Shown: in pieces, positions 37,353-45,211 of the stretch
How positions within the stretch are numbered: the first letter of the stretch is position 1
How the letters are laid out: each line of letters opens with the position of its first letter
NCBI GenBank assembly: GCA_938008165.1
Contig: CALLLP010000006.1
Location: forward strand, 1 to 64,000
Reading direction: 5' to 3'
DNA length: 64,000 bases
From: an uncultured Neomegalonema sp.
GTDB lineage: Bacteria > Pseudomonadota > Alphaproteobacteria > Rhodobacterales > Rhodobacteraceae
The notes under the pieces: generated by a model
Database searches by the model: none
What the model saw: only the letters and a program-made list of their open reading frames with translations
What the model was told of the DNA's origin: nothing
Translations under genes and position numbers: made by a program

Positions 37353-38591
37353 CTACAATGCCAGCGCCAGTTGTTGCGGTTTCGGCGCGAGATCGGCGCG
37401 CAGGCCCGCGCGGTCGAGCAGATTGGTGGGGCGCCAGTCCGATGTTTCGATAAACGGTCTGATCTTGCGCAGGTTGCGGCACAGCTTGCCGATATCGTCG
37501 AGCCGCAGCCGGGCATGGCGGCGGGCCGAGAGGATCTTGCGCACCGATGTTTCGCCAAGGCCCGGTATCCGGAGCAATTGCTCCTTTGCGGCCCGGTTCA
37601 CGTTGACGGGAAAGAGGTCGCGGCGGCGCAGTGCCCAAGACAGTTTCGGGTCGATATCGAGGGGCAGCATCCCCCCTTCCATCGCCATGTCGAGGTCGTC
37701 GAGACCGAACCCGTAGAACCGCCACAGCCAATCCGCCTGATAAACCCGGTGCTCGCGCATCAGGGGGGGACGTTGCAGCGGCAGGTCTTTCGATGCATCG
37801 GGGATCGGGCTAAAGGCCGAGTAATAGACGCGTTTGAGCCGGTACGAGCCGTAGAGATCGGCGCTGGAGCGCAACACTTGTGCATCCGATGCGCCATCCG
37901 CGCCGAGGATCATCTGCGTCGATTGCCCGGCGGGGGCGAATATGGGAGCGGAGCGGATCGTCCGCCGTTCCTCCTTCCATCCGTCGATCTGGGCGCGGGT
38001 GGTGGCCATTGCGGCCCGGATGCGCTTTTCGTCCTTTTCCGGGGCGAATTGTGCCAGCCCTGCGCGCGTTGGCAATTCCACATTGATCGAGACGCGATCG
38101 GCCAGAATCCCGGCTTCGCGCAGCAGGTCAGGGTCGGCATCGGGAATGGTTTTCAGGTGGATATACCCGCGAAAATCCTCGCGATGGCGCAGGATGCGGG
38201 CGGTTTCGACCAATTGCTCCATCGTGTAATCGGGCGAGCGGATGATGCCGGAGGAGAGGAACAGCCCTTCGATATAATTGCGCTTGTAGAAATCGATGGT
38301 CAGGGTTGCCAATTCGTCCGGCGTGAAGCGCGCCCGTTGCACATTCGAGCTGATCCGGTTCACGCAGAACCGACAATCGAACATGCAGTAATTCGTCATC
38401 AGCACCTTGAGCAGCGAAATGCAGCGCCCGTCCGGCGCGTAGGAATGGCAAATCCCCATCCCTTCCGACGAGCCGACCCCCTTGCCCCCGCGCGAGTCGC
38501 GGGTTGTCGATCCGCTCGACGAGCAGGAGGCATCGTATTTCGCGGCATCGGCGAGAATTTTCAGCTTTTCGAGTCGATCAAGTGCGGGCAT
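37353..38591 (-). CDS. Putative DNA modification/repair radical SAM protein (UDG-linked, TIGR03916-type)
   Basis: 412 residues. Radical SAM motif CxxxCxxC at Cys69, 73 and 76 (YCMFDCRFC), with two additional N-terminal cysteine segments, and a C-terminal helix-hairpin-helix (RIPGLGETSVRKILSARR near 345) expected to bind DNA. This family is known by its constant pairing with the DUF4130-UdgX protein. The ATG at 38591 (MPALDRLEKLKILADAAKYD) matches family starts; a start 11 codons earlier would overlap the LexA box. Its reaction is not known. Confidence 0.9.
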   Translation of the reverse strand: MPALDRLEKLKILADAAKYDASCSSSGSTTRDSRGGKGVGSSEGMGICHSYAPDGRCISLLKVLMTNYCMFDCRFCVNRISSNVQRARFTPDELATLTIDFYKRNYIEGLFLSSGIIRSPDYTMEQLVETARILRHREDFRGYIHLKTIPDADPDLLREAGILADRVSINVELPTRAGLAQFAPEKDEKRIRAAMATTRAQIDGWKEERRTIRSAPIFAPAGQSTQMILGADGASDAQVLRSSADLYGSYRLKRVYYSAFSPIPDASKDLPLQRPPLMREHRVYQADWLWRFYGFGLDDLDMAMEGGMLPLDIDPKLSWALRRRDLFPVNVNRAAKEQLLRIPGLGETSVRKILSARRHARLRLDDIGKLCRNLRKIRPFIETSDWRPTNLLDRAGLRADLAPKPQQLALAL

Positions 38592-38607
38592 TGGGTGATT
38601 CCATTTT

Positions 38608-38622
38608 GAACGAAGAAAGAAC
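38608..38622 (-). promoter_or_regulatory. LexA (SOS) box upstream of radical SAM-udgX
   Basis: GAAC-N7-GAAC (38608-38611 and 38619-38622) is a perfect match to the alphaproteobacterial LexA operator. It ends 17 bp before the gene start. A TTGACA -35 lies upstream on the same strand (38644-38639), so LexA binding would cover the -10/start region. This predicts induction by DNA damage. Confidence 0.8.
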
Positions 38623-38638
38623 ATTGTTCAGAACAAAA

Positions 38639-38644
38639 TGTCAA
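38639..38644 (-). promoter_or_regulatory. -35 element of the radical SAM-udgX promoter
   Basis: Perfect TTGACA on the minus strand. A weak -10 (TTCTTT) lies 17 bp downstream, inside the LexA box region. A strong -35 with a poor -10 under a repressor site is common in SOS promoters. Confidence 0.5.
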
Positions 38645-38656
38645 CACTCCAGATAA

Positions 38657-39391
38657 TCACTGCGCCAGAATGGCTTCGACCTGCCGCAGATGATCTTCGA
38701 ATTCGGTGCAGAAAATGATCTTGAATGCGCCCGGATCGTAGAATGCATTCGCCTCGTCGCAGGATTCGAGAGAGACTGTGACCGGCGCGGCAAGGCGGAG
38801 TTGATCGTTCAACTGGCGGACCTCCTCGCGCAGGATATCCGACGTCAGCGACCCGTTTGCGCCGGTGAAGGTCAGGGCAGGGCGCCCCTTTATATCGGCC
38901 ATGTCGTCGAGCACCGCGCCCCAACTGGCCGCGGCTTGATCGTATTCTTCCGCGCAGGATTCGGCGCGCTCATCGGGCAATCCGATGGCTTCGGCAAAGC
39001 GGGCGCGGCCCTTCGGGTCTGCACCATAGAACAGACAGGCGGTGTTATAGCTGCGCTGTTCGTCAGGCCCATGGGTATCCCACCACGCGATTTCGGCGCT
39101 TTCGGCGTCGCGCATCAGGGCCTCGCCCGCATAGCCGAGCGCGGCATCGAAGGCGAGGGACTGCGCCGTTTCCTCCTCAAACAGAGCATCGGTCAGGAAG
39201 ATCGCAAAGACATCCGCCGCGTCCTCCTCCTGCCCAAAGATCGGAATGTCTTCGGTATGGATCGCGGCATGGCCAAGCTCATGGTAGAAAATGCCAAGGA
39301 TATTCCCCTCGACAAAGGTAAAGTCCTCGGCCGCACTGGCGGGCAGGGCGAGGGTCAGAAGCGAGCAGGCGACGCGCAGGGTCTTGAGCAT
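38657..39391 (-). CDS. DUF4344 domain secreted metallopeptidase
   Basis: 244 residues with a signal peptide (MLKTLRVACSLLTLALPASA). The zinc motif HELGH (37-41) follows soon after cleavage, and the candidate third ligand is in GQEEDAADVFA (53-63), the pattern of DUF4344 peptidases. Cysteines later in the chain (CLFYGAD, AESCAEEYD, LESCDEA, IIFCTEF) could form two disulfides, consistent with the periplasm. Substrate unknown. Divergent from the formaldehyde dehydrogenase gene across a structured 288-bp gap. Confidence 0.8.
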   Translation of the reverse strand: MLKTLRVACSLLTLALPASAAEDFTFVEGNILGIFYHELGHAAIHTEDIPIFGQEEDAADVFAIFLTDALFEEETAQSLAFDAALGYAGEALMRDAESAEIAWWDTHGPDEQRSYNTACLFYGADPKGRARFAEAIGLPDERAESCAEEYDQAAASWGAVLDDMADIKGRPALTFTGANGSLTSDILREEVRQLNDQLRLAAPVTVSLESCDEANAFYDPGAFKIIFCTEFEDHLRQVEAILAQ

Positions 39392-39418
39392 GGCGGTATC
39401 CTATCGTGACGGGCGATC

Positions 39419-39516
39419 CGGGGAGCAGCCTTGCAGCACCCTCCGAGCCGGACAAGGGCCTCATTACCCCTGAGGTCAGCCTGAGCACAGGGGCAGCAAC
39501 CGATCAAACCTCCCCG
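39419..39516. ncRNA. Highly structured intergenic segment (candidate ncRNA or leader)
   Basis: CGGGGAG (39419-39425) pairs perfectly with CTCCCCG (39510-39516), then TTGC (39431-39434) with GCAA (39496-39499), and CCCCTG (39467-39472) with CAGGGG (39488-39493). Alternative hairpins CCTCA/TGAGG (39459-39475) and CCTG-AGCA-CAGG (39480-39491) exclude the inner stem, as in switching RNAs. The strand is undetermined: it could be a leader of the formaldehyde dehydrogenase gene, a leader of the DUF4344 gene, or a free RNA. No known family was recognised. Confidence 0.35.
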
Positions 39517-39679
39517 CGTCCAGAGTGTCGAATGGTTTGCACGGCGTATCAAGCTCTGTGGCGCGTTCCGCTGTCCCTCCGCCTGCATCGCATCGGCCAC
39601 GGCCTGCGAAAACCCTCTCGCCAAGCGTGGAATGATGGGTCATGGTACAGCAAACAAATGAAACGAAAGGGAGCGATCC

Positions 39680-40792
<1,113 letters not shown>

Positions 40793-40809
40793 TCGCATGC
40801 CATTGCGTG

Positions 40810-40829
40810 GCCCCGGTTCAGGCCGGGGC
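40810..40829 (+). terminator. GC-rich hairpin after adhC
   Basis: GCCCCGG (40810-40816) and CCGGGGC (40823-40829) form a 7-bp stem with a 6-nt loop between adhC and the rhodanese gene. It lacks a T-run, so it may only attenuate readthrough. Confidence 0.4.
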
Positions 40830-40853
40830 TGTATCGGAAAAAGGTCTTCTGCC

Positions 40854-41276
40854 ATGTATTTCAGCCGCCGCCTGTTTCTTGCCGTCCCCCCCGCCTTTGC
40901 GGCTTTTCCGGTCTTTGCGGAGGAGGTCGGGTATCTGACGGTGACCGACGCGCATCAAAAGGCGAAAACCGGCGAGATCGTCCTGATCGATATCCGCCGT
41001 CCCGACGAATGGCAAAAGACGGGCATCGCCGAAGGGGCAGTGCCGATCGATATGCGCGTCTCGGACTTGGGCGCGCGGATCGATGCCGCGCTGAAGGGAA
41101 ACCGCGATGCGCCGGTCGCCCTGATTTGCCATACCGGCATCCGCTCCAGCAAACTGGCCGAGGCGATGGCCAAGGCCGGGTTCAGCAGGGTGTACGATGT
41201 CGGTGAGGGCATGGGCGGATCATCCGACGGCCCCGGCTGGGTCAAGCGTGGCCTGCCGGTGGAGCGTCCGCAGTGA
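40854..41276 (+). CDS. Periplasmic rhodanese-like domain protein
   Basis: 140 residues with an N-terminal signal peptide (MYFSRRLFLAVPPAFAAFPVFA) and a single rhodanese domain. The active-site loop is ALICHTGIRSS with Cys92, and substrate entry motifs are LIDIRRPDEW and the end segment GFSRVYDVGEGMGG. Rhodaneses transfer sulfane sulfur, but the true substrate here is unknown. It overlaps the TPP enzyme start (GTGA), indicating coupling. Confidence 0.85.
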   Translation: MYFSRRLFLAVPPAFAAFPVFAEEVGYLTVTDAHQKAKTGEIVLIDIRRPDEWQKTGIAEGAVPIDMRVSDLGARIDAALKGNRDAPVALICHTGIRSSKLAEAMAKAGFSRVYDVGEGMGGSSDGPGWVKRGLPVERPQ

Positions 41277-42898
41277 CCGGGGGCGAATTGCTCGTCGCCT
41301 GCCTGGCCGAACAGGGGGTCAAGCGGGTCTTCTGCGTTCCCGGTGAAAGCTATCTTGCAGTGCTCGATGGTCTCTACGATGCCGATATTCGCACCATCGT
41401 CGCGCGGCAGGAGGGCGGCGCGGCGATGATGGCCGAGGCGGATGGCAAAATGTCGGGGCGTCCCGGCATTTGCTTTGTGACCCGAGGCCCCGGCGCGACC
41501 AACGCCGCCGCCGGTGTGCATGTCGCGCAGCAGGATTCGACGCCGATGATCCTGTTCATCGGTCAGATCGCGCGGGGCCATACGGGCCGCGATGCCTTTC
41601 AGGAAGTCGATTACCGCCAGATGTTCGGCGGCATTGCCAAACGTGTCGATCAGATCGAGGATGCCGCGCGCATCCCCGAAATCATTAGCCGCGCATGGCA
41701 TGTGGCCATGTCGGGTCGCCCCGGCCCGGTCGTCATTGCGCTGCCGGAGGATATGCTGCGCGACCCCGCGCCCCTGCTCCCCGCCCGCCGGGTCGAGGTG
41801 GCCGAGGCCGCGCCGAGCGAGGCGCAGATGGATTGGCTGGCCTCGCTGTTGAAGATGTCCTCCCGCCCCTTTGTGATTGCAGGTGGGTCGCGCTGGAACC
41901 CCGAAGCGGCCCGCGCGCTGCGGATGTTCGCCGAGCGCTGGATGGTGCCCGTCGGATGCTCGTTCCGGCGTCAGCAACTCATGGATCACGAGCATTTCTG
42001 CTATGCGGGGGATGTGGGTCTTGGGATCAATCCAAAGCTCAAACAGCGGGTTGCGCAGAGCGATTTGATCATCCTGCTGGGGGGGCGGTTTTCCGAGAAC
42101 CCCTCCCAAGGCTTTGCCCTCCTTGCCTCGCCCAATCCGGAACAGCGCATCGTGCATGTTCATCCGGGGCCGGAAGAACTGGGCCGTATCTATGCCCCCA
42201 GCCTGCCGGTCAATGCCACGCCCGGCGGGTTTCTGACCCGTGCATTGGCGCTTGATGCTCCTGAGGTGCTGCCTTGGGCCGCCGAGACGGAAACCGCCCA
42301 TGCCGAGTATCTCGCTTGGAGCGAAACCCCGCCGGAGGCCCCCGGCGCGGTCACGCTGGGCCATGTCGTCACCCATCTGCGCGCCGTGTTGGGGCCGGAT
42401 GCGGTCTTGACGAATGGCGCGGGCAATTTTGCCGGGTGGCTACACCGTTTCCACCGTTTCCGCCGCTATAATACGCAGGTCGCGCCCACCTCCGGCTCGA
42501 TGGGATACGGCCTGCCCGCCGCCATCGCGGCCAAGCTTGCCTACCCAAAGCGCGAGGTGGTGTGCCTCGCCGGGGATGGCGATGTGCAGATGACCGTGCA
42601 GGAAATCGGCACCGCCATTCAGGAAGAGGCGGCGATCGTCGTGCTCGTTGCCGATAATGGCCAATATGGCACGATCCGAATGCATCAGGAGCGCGATTAC
42701 CCCGGTCGTCAGAGCGCCACACGCCTGCTCAATCCCGATTTTGCGGCCTTGGCGCAGTCATACGGGGCCTATGGCGAGCGGGTTGAAAGCGATGCCGATT
42801 TCGCCGGTGCCTTTGAGCGGGCGCGCAATGCGGGGCGGTGCGCGGTGCTGCACCTGCCCATTGATCCCGCCGCCATCGCACCGGGGAAAACCCTTTAG
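41273..42898 (+). CDS. Thiamine diphosphate-dependent enzyme, acetolactate synthase-like
   Basis: 541 residues with the three POX/ALS-type domains. The N-terminal Pyr domain has the catalytic glutamate in VARQEGGAAMMAEADG; the central domain is nucleotide-type; the C-terminal PP domain has the cofactor motif GDGDVQMTVQEIGTAIQ followed by VLVADNGQYG. It resembles large subunits of acetolactate synthase but has no small-subunit gene beside it. It may act as a carboligase or decarboxylase on 2-oxoacids or sulfonates; specificity cannot be read. Start is GTG, overlapping the rhodanese stop. Confidence 0.85.
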   Translation: MTGGELLVACLAEQGVKRVFCVPGESYLAVLDGLYDADIRTIVARQEGGAAMMAEADGKMSGRPGICFVTRGPGATNAAAGVHVAQQDSTPMILFIGQIARGHTGRDAFQEVDYRQMFGGIAKRVDQIEDAARIPEIISRAWHVAMSGRPGPVVIALPEDMLRDPAPLLPARRVEVAEAAPSEAQMDWLASLLKMSSRPFVIAGGSRWNPEAARALRMFAERWMVPVGCSFRRQQLMDHEHFCYAGDVGLGINPKLKQRVAQSDLIILLGGRFSENPSQGFALLASPNPEQRIVHVHPGPEELGRIYAPSLPVNATPGGFLTRALALDAPEVLPWAAETETAHAEYLAWSETPPEAPGAVTLGHVVTHLRAVLGPDAVLTNGAGNFAGWLHRFHRFRRYNTQVAPTSGSMGYGLPAAIAAKLAYPKREVVCLAGDGDVQMTVQEIGTAIQEEAAIVVLVADNGQYGTIRMHQERDYPGRQSATRLLNPDFAALAQSYGAYGERVESDADFAGAFERARNAGRCAVLHLPIDPAAIAPGKTL

Positions 42899-43545
42899 TG
42901 GCGCTTGACTGGGCGACCCTCGCACGGGATTTCATCACCCTTCTGGTGGTGATCGACCCGGTCGGCAGCTTGCCGGTCTTTTATTTCGCCACGGCCCATG
43001 TGCCGGAAAACCTGCATTGGCGCTTTGCCGTGCGCGGCGTGGCCGTGGCAACGATTGTGCTGTTGCTATTCTTGATCGGCGGTCAAGTGCTGCTCGAAGG
43101 GCTTGGGCTGCGCTTCGGATCGTTCCAGATTGCGGGGGGTATCGTCTTGTTTCTCTTTGCCCTGTCGATGATCTTTGGCGATTCAAAGCCCTCGCAGGAC
43201 ATCGCCGAAGCCGAGCGTGACCATCTTGCGGGGGCCGTGTTTCCCCTCGCCATGCCCTCCATCGCCTCGCCGGGGGCCATGCTGGCGATTGTCGTGTTGA
43301 CGGATAATGACCGCAACTCGATTCCCGATCAGATGGTGACGGGGGTGATGCTGTTGATCGTTCTGGCGATCACCCTGATTTTGCTGTTGCTCGCCGGGCG
43401 TCTGAAGCCGGTTATCGGCACGACCGGGGCGAGCGTCATCAGCCGGATCATGGGCATTATTCTTGCCACGGTGGCGGTTGATGCCGTGCTTGGAGGGCTG
43501 GATCAGGTCGGCGTGTTGAGCCTGCCGCAGATCGTACCGGGGTGA
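42898..43545 (+). CDS. MarC family integral membrane protein
   Basis: 215 residues with six predicted helices. MarC-family markers are VVIDPVGSLPVFYFATAH near 17, GGIVLFLFALSMIFGD near 80, and FPLAMPSIASPGAMLAIVVLTD near 118. The GTG start shares a base with the preceding TAG. Family members were once called antibiotic-resistance proteins, but their transport function is unresolved. It lies in the same transcript as the TPP enzyme. Confidence 0.85.
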   Translation: MALDWATLARDFITLLVVIDPVGSLPVFYFATAHVPENLHWRFAVRGVAVATIVLLLFLIGGQVLLEGLGLRFGSFQIAGGIVLFLFALSMIFGDSKPSQDIAEAERDHLAGAVFPLAMPSIASPGAMLAIVVLTDNDRNSIPDQMVTGVMLLIVLAITLILLLLAGRLKPVIGTTGASVISRIMGIILATVAVDAVLGGLDQVGVLSLPQIVPG

Positions 43546-43554
43546 TCCGTTCTT

Positions 43555-44373
43555 TTACGATTCCGGCAGATCGGCGATCAGCGTCGCATCGTTGAAGAAC
43601 AGCGCCTGCGATACCGCGGCCTGCACATTGCGCCGCTTGAACGGCTTTGTGATGAGGAAGGCCGGTTCGGGCCGCTCGCCGGTCAGGAAGCGTTCGGGAT
43701 AGGCGGTGATGAAGATCACCGGCACCGAAATTTCCGCAAGGATATCGCGCACCGCGTCGATCCCCGACGAACCATCCGCCAACTGAATATCCGACAGGAT
43801 CAGGTCCGGCGGGGCTTCTTTCGCCAATTTGACCGCTGTTTCGCGGGTATCGGCGATGCCGGTGCATTCATGCCCCAGTTCGGTGACGATGGATTTGATG
43901 TCGAGGGCGATGATCGGTTCGTCCTCGATCACCATCACGCGGGCGCTCGTATTGTCGCGGATGGTCGCAAATCCCGCATCGTAGAGCGCCTGCGCCTCGC
44001 TGACATCGACCCCCATGATCGTGGCGATATCGTCGACCGGAAAATCCTCCAAAGCGCCAAGCAGAAAGGCTTGCCGCGCCTCTGGGGCGATCTGATCGAG
44101 GCGCTTGCGCGTTGCCCCTTCCAGCGCCGATTCTGTTTCCGTAGTGGCGCCGTCCACCTCGACCCAGACGGATCGGAATGTTTTGAACAGGGCGACTTTC
44201 GGGGCGAGTTTCCGGTCGAAGACAGATGCATCCGCGAGAATGGCTTCCAGAGTCGCAACCGTGAAAAGGTCGCCCCGTGACTGACTGCCGGACAGCGCGC
44301 GACCATAGCGGCGCAGCATGGGCAGATGCTGCGCAATGGCAGCGTGAAGATCCGTCGACGAAGTGTTCTGCAT
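43555..44373 (-). CDS. phyR: General stress response anti-anti-sigma response regulator PhyR
   Basis: 272 residues: an N-terminal sigma-factor-like domain (about 1-140, TFRSVWVEVDGA, EARQAFLLGALEDFPVDDIATIMGV) and a C-terminal receiver domain with phospho-acceptor Asp195 in LILSDIQLADG and acidic MVIEDEPIIALDI. After phosphorylation, the sigma-like part binds NepR and frees EcfG. It is divergent from nepR-ecfG, the standard arrangement. Confidence 0.95.
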   Translation of the reverse strand: MQNTSSTDLHAAIAQHLPMLRRYGRALSGSQSRGDLFTVATLEAILADASVFDRKLAPKVALFKTFRSVWVEVDGATTETESALEGATRKRLDQIAPEARQAFLLGALEDFPVDDIATIMGVDVSEAQALYDAGFATIRDNTSARVMVIEDEPIIALDIKSIVTELGHECTGIADTRETAVKLAKEAPPDLILSDIQLADGSSGIDAVRDILAEISVPVIFITAYPERFLTGERPEPAFLITKPFKRRNVQAAVSQALFFNDATLIADLPES

Positions 44374-44447
44374 GATGATCGACCGTAGTTTGCGAGGAAC
44401 GTATCTAACCTTCTAATGCTAAAACTGTCTTTGGGTCCATCGTCGAT

Positions 44448-44472
44448 GGAACCTTTCCGGCTTTGATCTGTT
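44448..44472 (+). promoter_or_regulatory. Candidate EcfG-type promoter for nepR-ecfG
   Basis: GGAAC (44448-44452) followed after 16 bp by TGTT (44469-44472), against the known GGAAC-N16/17-CGTT consensus; one mismatch. It lies 45 bp upstream of nepR, where autoregulated general-stress promoters are found in other alphaproteobacteria. Confidence 0.5.
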
Positions 44473-44516
44473 TTAAAATCGTTACAGATTGTATTTTCCC
44501 TATCGTTGGACATCTT

Positions 44517-44684
44517 ATGAGCCATGATCGACAAGAGCAGAACGGACGCGATTCTGCGCGTGGCGAGGACGATACGATCTCGCGCAGCATAAAACGGGTC
44601 TACGATCAGATCGCCGATGAACCGCTTCCCGACTCTCTGCGATCCTTGCTGGAGCGCCTGAAACAGGGGGAACCACGCGGATGA
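44517..44684 (+). CDS. nepR: Anti-sigma factor NepR
   Basis: 55 residues. The central conserved segment SRSIKRVYDQIADEPLPDSL followed by RSLLERL is the NepR signature, two helices that clamp EcfG or PhyR. The ATG at 44517 is favoured over a longer version beginning 18 codons upstream. It overlaps ecfG as ATGA. Confidence 0.92.
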   Translation: MSHDRQEQNGRDSARGEDDTISRSIKRVYDQIADEPLPDSLRSLLERLKQGEPRG

Positions 44685-45208
44685 GCGACGCAGATCTCCG
44701 TCAGGAGGAGCTGGTCGGCCATGTTCCAGCGCTGCGGGCCTTTGCGCGCAGTCTTGCCAATGATGCCTCCCATGCCGATGATCTTGTTCAGGAAACTGTT
44801 CTCAAGGCGTGGAGTAATCTCGACAGCTATGCGACCGGCACCAATATGCGGGCGTGGCTGTTCACCATCCTGCGCAATACGTTTTATTCCGAGTTCCGCA
44901 AATTCCGCCGCGAGGTTGAGGATGTGGATGGCAAGATCGCCGCTCAGGTGCCCGATCGCGCGGCGCAGGATGGCGTGATGGATATGCGCGATTTCGAGAA
45001 AGCATTTGCGCAATTGCCCCCCGATCAACGCGAGGCATTGACCCTCGTGGGCGCATCGGGCCTGACCTATGAGGAAGCGGCGGAGATTTGCGGCTGTGCC
45101 GTGGGCACCGTCAAAAGCCGCGTGAACCGCGCACGGGTTCGCATCGCCGAATTGCTCGGCACAGAGAAAGACAAGGCGGAGAACGACCCCGTCACAGCCG
45201 ATCTCTAA
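44681..45208 (+). CDS. ecfG: ECF sigma factor of the general stress response (EcfG)
   Basis: 175 residues with sigma-2 (ASHADDLVQETVLKAWSNLDS near 31) and sigma-4 (FAQLPPDQREALTLVGASGL and YEEAAEICGCAVGTVKSRVNRAR) regions and no extra domain, as in EcfG. It directs stress genes once NepR is removed by PhyR. It is coupled to nepR and followed 3 bp later by the kinase. Confidence 0.95.
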   Translation: MSDADLRQEELVGHVPALRAFARSLANDASHADDLVQETVLKAWSNLDSYATGTNMRAWLFTILRNTFYSEFRKFRREVEDVDGKIAAQVPDRAAQDGVMDMRDFEKAFAQLPPDQREALTLVGASGLTYEEAAEICGCAVGTVKSRVNRARVRIAELLGTEKDKAENDPVTADL

Positions 45209-45211
45209 GGG

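Noticed and set aside
39419-39516. Naming the structured segment 6S RNA
   Set aside because: A rod shape and a GGGCC...CCCCTGAG-like string resemble 6S, but I could not match the conserved bubble and the strand is uncertain.
39355-39624. 89-codon minus-strand frame overlapping the start of the DUF4344 gene
   Set aside because: Cysteine-rich low-complexity translation, overlaps a real signal peptide in another frame, and crosses the structured element.
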